IMG/VR virus record: IMGVR_UViG_3300010389_000031
Span: 1 to 45,387 of that record
From: a virus
Length of the DNA: 45,387 nt
Strand: one strand, 5' to 3'
Shown: in pieces, positions 28,617 through 36,171 of the stretch
How the letters are laid out: each line of letters begins with the position of its first letter
Numbering within the stretch: the first letter of the stretch is position 1
Notes under the pieces: model-generated
What the model saw: the letters and a program-made list of their open reading frames with translations, nothing else
Databases searched by the model: none
Told to the model about the DNA's origin: nothing
Made by a program: the position numbers and the translations under genes

Positions 28617-31600
28617 ATGGGAACCCTGTATTCATGTATACTCAGAGCAACTAGCATAATCGTCGGACCTCCACCTCCTGACGGAGGTGGAGACACAGAC
28701 CCTGACGGTGGATGCATTGATGCTGACAACAATGGGTTATGTGATGATGAAGAAGAGGACGATTGTGAGGGCACTTGTGGTTATGCTTACTGTGAATATA
28801 CTGGGGCTGAATGTGCAGCAGACGATGGTGTTAGATTTACTTCATTCACTAAGGCAGAGTTAGAAACTATGTTAGGATCTCCTTGTGAGGATCCTTGCCC
28901 AACAACCTTTGAATTCAACGGCACAGTTTATGTCCCAGATACTGACGCAGGTGGACTAAATTGTTGTGTAGATATAACATACATATACTGCGACAACCCA
29001 GACTTCGTTGTATGTCCTGAAAGCGGGTGTACTGGAGAAGTTGAAAAAAGTTACAATGCCGCAGAGAAGGAAGATACTCCTAACACAGTAACCTCCCCCA
29101 CTGGATCACTAGCATACAGAAGCAAGCAGTTATGCAATCAGGCCAATAATAACTGCTGTGTAGATCCTCCTGGGTTAGAGAACTGCGACATCTACTGGTG
29201 TGTGAACGGTGAGATTCAGTATGCAAAAGTAGATTCTAGTGTATTGCCGAACGGACAATGCTTATCGCCAGGAGACGGGGGTGTTGCTTTTGGAGGACAA
29301 ACAATCTATGCAAGTAGGGATCAGGTTGCTCAGTTCTGCAAACGGTGTAAGCGGTGGGAATGTAACGAGGATATAGGTGAGTGTGTAAGCGTCACTTACA
29401 TTAGTAGTTCTCCTGGCGAAGCCAGTATTTGTGATAGCGGGTATCCTAGCAAAGGATCTTGCGAGTCAGATACAAAGAACCCTTGTTGTAGCGGATACGA
29501 TCCGCCTGGAGGGCCAGGAGGAGGAGCGCCAGGACCTCCACCTCAGATACTGGAAGATGTTCTCATAGAGGCATACGGAGGCTACAACGAGGCTTTCAAC
29601 AACAACAACCCAGGAGACTACACCTTCTGTCCTCAAGACGATTACTTGGCACTAGAGCCTGCCACACTACCTCAGGCGTTTAAAGGTGAAAATAATAACT
29701 ACTTTAAAGAGGTAGCAGGTATAACTGGAGCCAGTATAGGACAAAGTGATGGAGTTATTCAAATACCGTATGCTGGTCTTATAGAAGGTGGCACTCAGAA
29801 AGAACTACAAGTAACCTATACAAAAACATGTGGTGTAGCAACTCCTGTAACAGCATCTGTTAGCATCTTCTTTGCACCTGAGGATATAGTTACTTGCAGT
29901 AATTATAATGAGTGTGTATCTCTTGGCATACCTGATGGGTGTGGGTTTGATCAAAATAACATTGAGCCCATTGCTACCATAAAGGTATATCAAAGACAGC
30001 CTATAAATGAAACTCAGCCAAACACAGTTTTACTATGGGAAGGTGATTCCACAGACTTACTTATTCCAGAATTAACATGGATTAATGGTCTTAGATATAT
30101 GGATGTGTGCTATCCTGATCTAAAGTCTAATCTTGAGATTAGGGCTTTCGATTCAAATGGATCTCCTACCGAGATGGCAACCGTAACTGTTTCTCCTGCG
30201 GCACAATCCCCTGCACAATTTGTTCAATCAGCAGCAAACTCTATTGCATTTAACAACGCAGAATGGTTAATAGAATTAGACGGTATAACAGCAAACAGTT
30301 ACAATTCATCAAGCCCTCAAGGCGTAAGACCTTATGCAGATGTTGTAGTGCAAAATTCTAACACTCCACCTAAAACATTTACACTCTATGTAAATGTTTT
30401 AGGTTCAGCAGAGCCTCCAGTCGCAGCGTTCCCAGAGGAAATTGATTGTGGTGGAGGCACTGAACCTCTCCCTGGTTTAGGGGGTGGGTCTGGAGTATTC
30501 CAAACACTTAGGAACTTCCTCAAGAGGAGAAATAACCTTAGGAGATTTAGATTACCTTCTAGGTATACCCAAGGATATAAGGCTACGGCAAAAGAAACAT
30601 ACGATAAAAGATTAAAGTTAAGAAGAAGCAGTGAAGTTCTGTTTGATCCTGTGATGTCTAACAAAAGATACAGAGAAAAACCTAATGTTCCATTCATACC
30701 TTTCAGGACCAGTTACTTCCCTAATATCTTCTCTAACATTATTGATTACAGAATAGAACTTATCAGGCAATATTATGCAGATGAAACCGATGAGGACTAC
30801 AGCGAGGCTATATTCCAAGACCTCACCCTTGACAATATTCAAAGAAGTCTGAGCAGATCAAATAGAAATCTTATAAACAATAAGGTTGGTATAGATGGAG
30901 AAAGTTTAAGAAGACCTTTACTTCAACACATAAAAGAATTAATTATAACAGATCAACTGGACACCTTTGAGTTAGAAGAAATCTCTAACATGATTACTGA
31001 GACTGCGAATAGTAACCTACCTAGGAGAGATACTAGAAATTACTCTGATCTGAACGAGGTTTACCAGACTATACAGCAGTCTCCAAGTGTTGACCCAAGG
31101 GATTATGTCGGTGAGAATAGAGAGCGTGTCTTAAGGTGGAAGACAATCGCCAGTGACCTTCACAAAAAGTTACCTGTGCTTGAGTTGGACTTATCTGTAG
31201 AGGAACTTACAGTAAAAGATACGGACACTATTGATGTTACTTTAAGTGACGGGACTCCTTCCGCCATACCTATAAACGACTTTGATGAACTACCTTTCGT
31301 GTACAGGAACGGTCTTCAGTCAGCCCTACCTCTAGACACTCAGATTCACAGGTCAAGGGTGATGAACTTCGAGGAGACTATAGCAGCATTTGCCAAGTTG
31401 GGAGAGACTTTTGATATAAAGTTAACCGTGACCACTGCTGCTGTGGCTAAGATCGAAGAGACAGCCTCGTTAGAAGATGCAAGACCTGACAAATATGTAA
31501 TGAAGTTGAAGCCAGAAACACTACAGGATCTAGATAGGCGCAACCCTGTAATACGATTAACTTCATGTGATTACCAACTTATAACAGATCCTACAGAGAT

Positions 31601-32420
31601 CGAGGACTGGGCAAGTACGAAGACTTACCCTTTCTATAACTTCTATGTTAACCATAATGATTTGTTCTTAGATCACTTGGAAAAGAAGAAGGAGATTAAT
31701 ATAGAATACAAGGATATTAGTTTCGATAACTTCTCCGATACAGAGTCTGAAGATTTCCCTGTGGCTCCTAGAAGAATACCATGGTATATCGTAATAATTC
31801 CTACTGATAGAAACGATTACATATCATCCATAGGTTTATCAAAACTAGTGGATTACCAGACAAGACTTCTTAGATTTAAGATAACTCCTAGAACATCTTC
31901 TTATAAACAAAACTTTGATTCACTTATATTCGATGAGCGTATAGGAAACAAGATAGAAAACACTGCTACTGGAGAAAAATATATAGACTCATTTAATTAC
32001 AAGTATAATGATACTAAGGTGAGAGACAAGGTTCAACCTTACAAGAGCGGTAGTGAGGTTCTTCCTAGAAGGGAGCCTGCGACGAGGGCATTGTTCAAAG
32101 CCATACGAGAGGTTGTTGATAGTGGAGAAGAATTCGTTGAAAGGAATACGAAAACAATATCTTGGGGTTCTGTTTATAAGAAGATGAGCAAAAAAGATAA
32201 GAAGTCTCTAGCCCTTGTAGAGTCCTTGAACTTCCAAGATTTAAAATCTAAGTTGCTTCTTGGAAAGGTAAGCAGCAACGATACTGTAAACCAAGAGTTT
32301 GGAAAGGTTAAGGACGCTGTTAACACTGGGATAGGTAAGGCCACTGAGTTCTCACCAGTGTCTGCGAAGAAGTTAACTATTGAACCTCTAGTTGCAGACA
32401 CACCAGAAATATTGGAGTAA
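28617..32420 (+). CDS. Large virion protein with cysteine-rich, calcium-loop N-terminal region
   Basis: A 1267-residue protein I cannot assign to a family. After MGTLYSCILRATSIIVG and a PPPP turn, the first ~295 residues hold 28 cysteines, among them CC pairs followed by V-D or S-G and short aromatic-x-C-x5-6-C units (YAYCEYTGAEC, YIYC, RWECNEDIGEC). A DADNNGLCDDEE loop (35-46) matches an EF-hand / thrombospondin-3 calcium loop. A Gly/Pro linker (~298-312) leads to Ig-like beta domains (~320-610), then a second GGG linker, then a charged helical C-terminal half (~640-1267) starting RNFLKRRNNLRRFR. Position among fibre genes suggests a tail-surface protein. There is no good Shine-Dalgarno; coupling to the previous stop (TGATATG) is likely. 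Confidence 0.55.
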   Translation: MGTLYSCILRATSIIVGPPPPDGGGDTDPDGGCIDADNNGLCDDEEEDDCEGTCGYAYCEYTGAECAADDGVRFTSFTKAELETMLGSPCEDPCPTTFEFNGTVYVPDTDAGGLNCCVDITYIYCDNPDFVVCPESGCTGEVEKSYNAAEKEDTPNTVTSPTGSLAYRSKQLCNQANNNCCVDPPGLENCDIYWCVNGEIQYAKVDSSVLPNGQCLSPGDGGVAFGGQTIYASRDQVAQFCKRCKRWECNEDIGECVSVTYISSSPGEASICDSGYPSKGSCESDTKNPCCSGYDPPGGPGGGAPGPPPQILEDVLIEAYGGYNEAFNNNNPGDYTFCPQDDYLALEPATLPQAFKGENNNYFKEVAGITGASIGQSDGVIQIPYAGLIEGGTQKELQVTYTKTCGVATPVTASVSIFFAPEDIVTCSNYNECVSLGIPDGCGFDQNNIEPIATIKVYQRQPINETQPNTVLLWEGDSTDLLIPELTWINGLRYMDVCYPDLKSNLEIRAFDSNGSPTEMATVTVSPAAQSPAQFVQSAANSIAFNNAEWLIELDGITANSYNSSSPQGVRPYADVVVQNSNTPPKTFTLYVNVLGSAEPPVAAFPEEIDCGGGTEPLPGLGGGSGVFQTLRNFLKRRNNLRRFRLPSRYTQGYKATAKETYDKRLKLRRSSEVLFDPVMSNKRYREKPNVPFIPFRTSYFPNIFSNIIDYRIELIRQYYADETDEDYSEAIFQDLTLDNIQRSLSRSNRNLINNKVGIDGESLRRPLLQHIKELIITDQLDTFELEEISNMITETANSNLPRRDTRNYSDLNEVYQTIQQSPSVDPRDYVGENRERVLRWKTIASDLHKKLPVLELDLSVEELTVKDTDTIDVTLSDGTPSAIPINDFDELPFVYRNGLQSALPLDTQIHRSRVMNFEETIAAFAKLGETFDIKLTVTTAAVAKIEETASLEDARPDKYVMKLKPETLQDLDRRNPVIRLTSCDYQLITDPTEIEDWASTKTYPFYNFYVNHNDLFLDHLEKKKEINIEYKDISFDNFSDTESEDFPVAPRRIPWYIVIIPTDRNDYISSIGLSKLVDYQTRLLRFKITPRTSSYKQNFDSLIFDERIGNKIENTATGEKYIDSFNYKYNDTKVRDKVQPYKSGSEVLPRREPATRALFKAIREVVDSGEEFVERNTKTISWGSVYKKMSKKDKKSLALVESLNFQDLKSKLLLGKVSSNDTVNQEFGKVKDAVNTGIGKATEFSPVSAKKLTIEPLVADTPEILE

Positions 32421-32423
32421 GTT

Positions 32424-32774
32424 ATGGGAAGTTTAAATGATTACTGTATACCAGGGGATGCTATAACTAATGATGCGGAAGGTTATTTACCTAAGGGATG
32501 TGAACTTGTATCAACCCCTGGAGTGACTGTAGGAGGGCAGGAGTTATTCGCCATGGATGAAGATAATGCAAATGTTTTCCTAGGAGTTCACGGATGGCAG
32601 CACGAAAGCCCCAAACCATGCTTACCTGCACTTACAGACTTAGTGAATATAACTATACAAGGACAAAGCAAAATGGTTTCTATAGGGGCTGCGGCGTCAT
32701 GTGGACACGCATACGAAAGAGTTTTAAGTAACCAAGTATATGAACAACTTCTTTCACAAATAGGAATACACTAA
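32424..32774 (+). CDS. PAAR-like spike-tip protein (gp5.4 role)
   Basis: A 116-residue protein resembling PAAR tips: VNITIQGQSKMVSIGAAASC, then GH-AYERVL. The strand pair followed by CGH (Cys93, His95), with His56 and His60 earlier, could give the three-His/one-Cys zinc site known in PAAR proteins. T4 gp5.4 (97 residues) sharpens the gp5 spike; this one would cap the product of the spike gene at 7363, although it lies 24 kb away. GGAG lies before the ATG. The metal ligands are inferred, not proven. Confidence 0.6.
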   Translation: MGSLNDYCIPGDAITNDAEGYLPKGCELVSTPGVTVGGQELFAMDEDNANVFLGVHGWQHESPKPCLPALTDLVNITIQGQSKMVSIGAAASCGHAYERVLSNQVYEQLLSQIGIH

Positions 32775-32809
32775 AAAACAGGAAAAATCGCTAGTTAAAT
32801 TTAATTGGA

Positions 32810-32844
32810 TATACATATTTACAGACGCCAAGAAGCGTCAGGAG
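32810..32844 (+). promoter_or_regulatory. Candidate late promoter and 5' stem-loop before the head block
   Basis: TATACATA (32810-32817) differs at one base from the T4 late octamer TATAAATA. A start about six bases later would make RNA beginning just before a small hairpin, GACGC/GCGTC (32824-32828 with 32835-32839, six-base loop), directly followed by AGGAG (32840-32844), six bases before the ATG at 32851. The hairpin could protect the 5' end and keep the ribosome site open. The preceding 32775-32809 is AT-rich with no other signal. The promoter is inferred only. Confidence 0.35.
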
Positions 32845-32850
32845 TTTATT

Positions 32851-33288
32851 ATGAACAGAGATCAATTAAGAGAAGCCGTACTCGGCACCGCAGCCTGGAA
32901 CAAGGCTGGTATACTTACTGAGTCCGCTGCTCCCGTTCAGGAGCAAGAGGTCATCGAAGAAGCTAAGGCCGAGGAGACTGCTCCTGAGGCTCACACCTGC
33001 CCTCTCTGCGAGTCCACCCTTGAGGGTGAACTTTCTGATGAGGTTCTTCTTGAGCACGCCTCTGCTATGCTAGGCGTCTTTGAGGAGGCAGAGCAACTAC
33101 TTGCCGAGGCTGAAGAGGCCGAGGAAGGTGATGTCATCGAGGAAGACGAAGAGTTTGAGGAGATCGACCTCCTTGAAGGTATTGATGACGAAGACCTAGA
33201 AGAGGTTGCTGAACTTATCGAAGGATACAAGGCTAAGAAGATGAAGTCCAAGAAGAAGAAAATGGACATGGACGGCGAAGCCTGCTGA
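32851..33288 (+). CDS. Acidic head-cluster protein with CPLC motif, possible prohead core protein (gp67 position)
   Basis: A 145-residue protein. The middle is strongly acidic (EEAEEGDVIEEDEEFEEIDL), the end is a lysine block (KAKKMKSKKKKMDMDG). HTCPLCE (His48, Cys50, Cys53) with His69 could form a small zinc site. Several L-x-E tripeptides (LTE, LAE, LLE) match the cleavage preference of T4 gp21. T4 has the very acidic gp67 in the same place before 68-21-22-23, cut to an acidic internal peptide. A gp67-like role is inferred from position and charge only. The codons are richer in G/C-ending forms than in the baseplate genes. Confidence 0.5.
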   Translation: MNRDQLREAVLGTAAWNKAGILTESAAPVQEQEVIEEAKAEETAPEAHTCPLCESTLEGELSDEVLLEHASAMLGVFEEAEQLLAEAEEAEEGDVIEEDEEFEEIDLLEGIDDEDLEEVAELIEGYKAKKMKSKKKKMDMDGEAC

Positions 33289-33302
33289 CCTAAAAAATAA
33301 TT

Positions 33303-33722
33303 ATGGCTTCTCTTAACGAAACGGGTATGGGGATTGGTGATTTTGCTCTTAACTTGTTAGAGCAAGAGAAGACCAATCCTCAACCTGTTTCTCGCAAAGC
33401 CCCCGTGAGGGGTAATGTGCCAGACATAGAGAATGTACAAGTTCTTCAAGAGGATGTTGACGCAGTTCTCTCTAACTCTTTTGGAGTTGAAAAAGATTCA
33501 TCACCAAAGGTCAACCTTCAAGAAGAAAGACGGAAGCAACTTAAAGAGCAGATTCAAGTTAAGATTAATGAACTAAAAGAACTGCTTAACGAGTTAGGTG
33601 TAGGGACAACAACCGTAGGGAGTCTAGGCGCTCCTAATTTTGCAGGAGGATGTAGTCATGAGTCTGATAAAGGTCGTAAGAAATCTAAGAGACGAGCAAA
33701 GGTTAGAAGAAAAAAAGTCTAG
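33303..33722 (+). CDS. Head-cluster protein with capsid-like GVGTTTVGS motif
   Basis: A 139-residue protein with a helical middle (~72-97, rich in K, E and L) and a basic tail (GRKKSKRRAKVRRKKV). Residues 99-109 read GVGTTTVGSLG; residues 55-65 of the major capsid protein read the same but for one Ile/Leu change. In both, an L-x-E tripeptide, the T4 gp21 cleavage pattern, stands just before (LNE at 95-97 here). I do not recognise a family. A role in prohead assembly, perhaps as a core protein cleaved by the protease, is inferred. Its 3' end overlaps the next gene by 65 bases in another frame. Confidence 0.5.
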   Translation: MASLNETGMGIGDFALNLLEQEKTNPQPVSRKAPVRGNVPDIENVQVLQEDVDAVLSNSFGVEKDSSPKVNLQEERRKQLKEQIQVKINELKELLNELGVGTTTVGSLGAPNFAGGCSHESDKGRKKSKRRAKVRRKKV

Positions 33723-34110
33723 TAGATATCCTAACGGTAGGGGTGGCTACAAGAGAAAGGACAAACTCACAGCAAGAAAAAGTCGTGTCCCTATTTACAA
33801 GACTATAAAAGACGGTCTAAAGAAGACAAGCCCTGGTTCTATATTTTCTACAAAGGGATCCTATAGAATGTATGTCACCACCGCTGGTGGTTGGGGCAAG
33901 AGCAAGCAGCAGAGAGTGTCTGGTAGAACCGCTAAGGGATTTACTCCAGGGAGTGCTACTCCTAGTGCTGATTGGAAAAGCATCCGTAGCCACGCTGCAA
34001 GGACCCGTGTTAAGCATGGGGGATCGACTGAAGGTAAACTGAAGGCTGCTGCTCGAAGAGAGAAAGATCAGCCTAAAAAATATAAGGCAAAAGCCAAAAG
34101 GAGAAAATGA
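33658..34110 (+). CDS. Strongly basic small head-cluster protein (gp68 position)
   Basis: The ATG at 33658 is chosen because AGGAGGA (33644-33650) lies at the right distance; a TTG at 33640 in the same frame would contain that site inside the gene. The 150-residue product has about 44 Lys/Arg against about 10 Asp/Glu, ending in KKYKAKAKRRK, with a small central region (GSIFSTKGSYRMYVTTAGGWG) that could fold. T4 gp68, a basic prohead core protein, has the same place before gp21. DNA packing or scaffold binding is plausible (inference). It overlaps the previous gene by 65 bases and the protease start by ATGA. Confidence 0.6.
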   Translation: MSLIKVVRNLRDEQRLEEKKSSRYPNGRGGYKRKDKLTARKSRVPIYKTIKDGLKKTSPGSIFSTKGSYRMYVTTAGGWGKSKQQRVSGRTAKGFTPGSATPSADWKSIRSHAARTRVKHGGSTEGKLKAAARREKDQPKKYKAKAKRRK

Positions 34111-35465
34111 TGTTACTAGAAGATGTATTTATTATTGAAAACTTACAGGTTCTAAACGAGGACACAGACAAGGGAAAGATCATGAAAGTTCGTGGTGTTT
34201 TCCAGCGTGCAGACGAGGAGAACAACAATGGTCGTATCTATCCTAAGGCTTTGCTTGAGCGTGAGATCACCAAACTATGCGAGTCCATGAAAGGTCGTCG
34301 TCTTATGGGTGAGTTAGATCACCCTCAACACGATAGCGTAAAACTTTCTAATGTCTCTCACCTTATCACTAAGTTAGATGTTAAGGGTAATGATATTATT
34401 GGTGAGGCTGAGATCCTAGACACTCCCATGGGTAAAGTTGCCAAGGCACTTATCGAGGGCGGTGTTCAGGTAGGCATCTCTTCACGCGGGATGGGTACTC
34501 TATCCGAAGGTCAAGACGGTAAGCGTTATGTCAACGAAGACTTCCGCCTTATCACCTGGGACCTCGTTGCTGACCCTTCAACCCGTGGCGCTTTCCCTGC
34601 ACTGTCTGAGTCTCGTCAAAGCAGACAGAGCCTTCTTGTAGAGGAGATCATGAACGAGGTTCTTCCTCGCGTCACCAAGGAAAAGGTTTTTGCCACTCTT
34701 CTAACTGAGAGTCTTAACGAGGCCAAGATGAAGAAGGCTAAGAAGAAGAAGGCTTCCAAAGGTCTTGATCCCGTTGGTAAGGAAGATGCAGACATCAACA
34801 ACGATGGTAAGGTAGATGGCACTGACGGTTACCTTAAGAACCGTAGAAAGGCTATCGGTGCTGCTATGGGCAAGAAAGGCAAGAAGATGAAGAAGGGCAA
34901 GAAGTCCAAGTTTGCTGCTCTTAAGGAGATGCTCAGTGCTCAAGAAACACAAACCGCAAGAACAAACAAGAGAAGGTCTAGGAATATACAAGCACCATCA
35001 CAGTTTGCAAAAGAAACTGCTAAAGCAGGTATGAGCGATTCAACTATCTTTGCTCGCGTCGGTGAAATTCTTGAAGGTAAAAAGAAACCATTTCAAACTC
35101 TTAGAAGGGATGTTGCCGCCTTTGACGCACAACATAAAAGAACTTCTGGTATGAGGCTACCTTCTAGAGAGACGCCACCTTCTAGAGAGACGCCACCTTC
35201 TAGAGGTACGCTACCAGAGAAGCCCGCATCTGGTAGAAAATATGGACCAGTAAAGCAAGGTGATTCAGGGAGAGTATCAGACTCTACTTTGTTTGCTCGC
35301 GTTGGTTCTGTTCTTTCAGAGGTAACTGCTGCTGAAAAGGCAAGCCGAGTTATGAACCTTCCTCCAAATAGACAATCCGAAATGCATAGAAGAAAAATGG
35401 AAAGGGAAGGAAAGGATATCTACGGTAGACCTCTTCCTAAGAGAACTGTTACTAAGAAAAAATAG
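34107..35465 (+). CDS. 21: Prohead core protease (gp21-like) with long C-terminal extension
   Basis: A 452-residue protein. Residues ~1-170 are a gp21-type serine protease: RADEENNNGRIYPKALLE, then GELDHPQHD with His72, then GVQVGISSRGMGTL with Ser125/Ser126 as candidate nucleophile, then DLVADPSTRGAFPAL. T4 gp21 (212 residues) cuts scaffold and capsid after L-x-E and then itself. The extra ~240 residues are lysine-rich and carry an EF-hand-like loop (DINNDGKVDGTD, 229-240), a duplicated SDSTIFARVG / SDSTLFARVG segment (310-319, 391-400) and three six-residue PSRETP-type repeats. The extension may act as scaffold, like a protease-core fusion. AAGGAG stands before the start. Confidence 0.88.
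   Translation: MMLLEDVFIIENLQVLNEDTDKGKIMKVRGVFQRADEENNNGRIYPKALLEREITKLCESMKGRRLMGELDHPQHDSVKLSNVSHLITKLDVKGNDIIGEAEILDTPMGKVAKALIEGGVQVGISSRGMGTLSEGQDGKRYVNEDFRLITWDLVADPSTRGAFPALSESRQSRQSLLVEEIMNEVLPRVTKEKVFATLLTESLNEAKMKKAKKKKASKGLDPVGKEDADINNDGKVDGTDGYLKNRRKAIGAAMGKKGKKMKKGKKSKFAALKEMLSAQETQTARTNKRRSRNIQAPSQFAKETAKAGMSDSTIFARVGEILEGKKKPFQTLRRDVAAFDAQHKRTSGMRLPSRETPPSRETPPSRGTLPEKPASGRKYGPVKQGDSGRVSDSTLFARVGSVLSEVTAAEKASRVMNLPPNRQSEMHRRKMEREGKDIYGRPLPKRTVTKKK
35160..35213 (+). repeat. Three tandem 18-base repeats inside the protease gene
   Basis: Units at 35160-35177 and 35178-35195 are identical (CCTTCTAGAGAGACGCCA); 35196-35213 differs at a few bases. They encode PSRETP, PSRETP and PSRGTL in the C-terminal extension of the protease. 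The near-identity suggests recent slippage, so unit number may vary between relatives. Confidence 0.9.
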
Positions 35466-35522
35466 TAAAAAACAACGACATCTATAATAACTGTATAGAT
35501 AACAATAGATTGGAGTACAATC

Positions 35523-36146
35523 ATGGATAAAAAGAAAATAGAAGACATCGCTCAGTTACTTCCTGAGGGCATTACCGAAGAGACTATCGTTGAAATCGCT
35601 GGTGTTATGGAAGAACTAATCGAGCAAAGAGTACAGGAGGAAGTAGGTGGACTTACCGATAAGGTCTTCGCCTATCTATCCATGAAGCGTCAACAGATTC
35701 AAGAGTCTGCCTTAGAGGAACTTCATGAGTCTAACGATGTTTATCGTGATGCACAACGATTCCGTGAACTTATGGGCTTCATGGCCGTCGAGTTCCGTCC
35801 TGAGCATATTGATGCTGAGAGTGAGCGCAGACTAGCAGAGGCTGGTGATCTTGTTAATGATAACGAGGTCCTTGCCCGTGAACTATCTGAGTCACTGAGA
35901 GAGCAAGAGCGTCTTGCCAAAACAGTTCAACTGTTAGAATCTAAAGTCTCGAAGCGTGAAAGAGAAATCGAATCACTCAACGAGAGCGTACATTTTCTAT
36001 CAGAAGAAAAGGAGGCTACACTGTTTAAGTCTACAGAGCAGGCCGTAGTCATTACTGAAAATGTAGACGAAGAGGTTGAGGATGAACCACTGGAAAGTAT
36101 GGGCAACCAATTCTTAACCGAAGAAATGCTCAAGTTAATGAAGTGA
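35523..36146 (+). CDS. 22: Prohead scaffold core protein (gp22-like)
   Basis: A 207-residue acidic protein, nearly all helical with coiled-coil heptads (~110-165, SLREQERLAKTVQLLESKVS), lying between the protease and the capsid gene exactly as T4 gene 22. It contains many L-x-E sites (LPE, LAE, LSE, LNE, LTE) suited to removal by the protease after assembly. It is shorter than T4 gp22 (269). The end, FLTEEMLKLMK, may bind the capsid. TGGAG lies before the start, and the 57-base leader (35466-35522) holds CTATAATAACTG, a possible -10 element, without a clear -35. Confidence 0.8.
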   Translation: MDKKKIEDIAQLLPEGITEETIVEIAGVMEELIEQRVQEEVGGLTDKVFAYLSMKRQQIQESALEELHESNDVYRDAQRFRELMGFMAVEFRPEHIDAESERRLAEAGDLVNDNEVLARELSESLREQERLAKTVQLLESKVSKREREIESLNESVHFLSEEKEATLFKSTEQAVVITENVDEEVEDEPLESMGNQFLTEEMLKLMK

Positions 36147-36171
36147 GCATAAACTTTAAGGAGTTGTAGTT

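Noticed and set aside
33640-33657. Upstream TTG start for the basic protein
   Set aside because: The AGGAGGA ribosome site lies inside this stretch and is properly spaced for the ATG at 33658.
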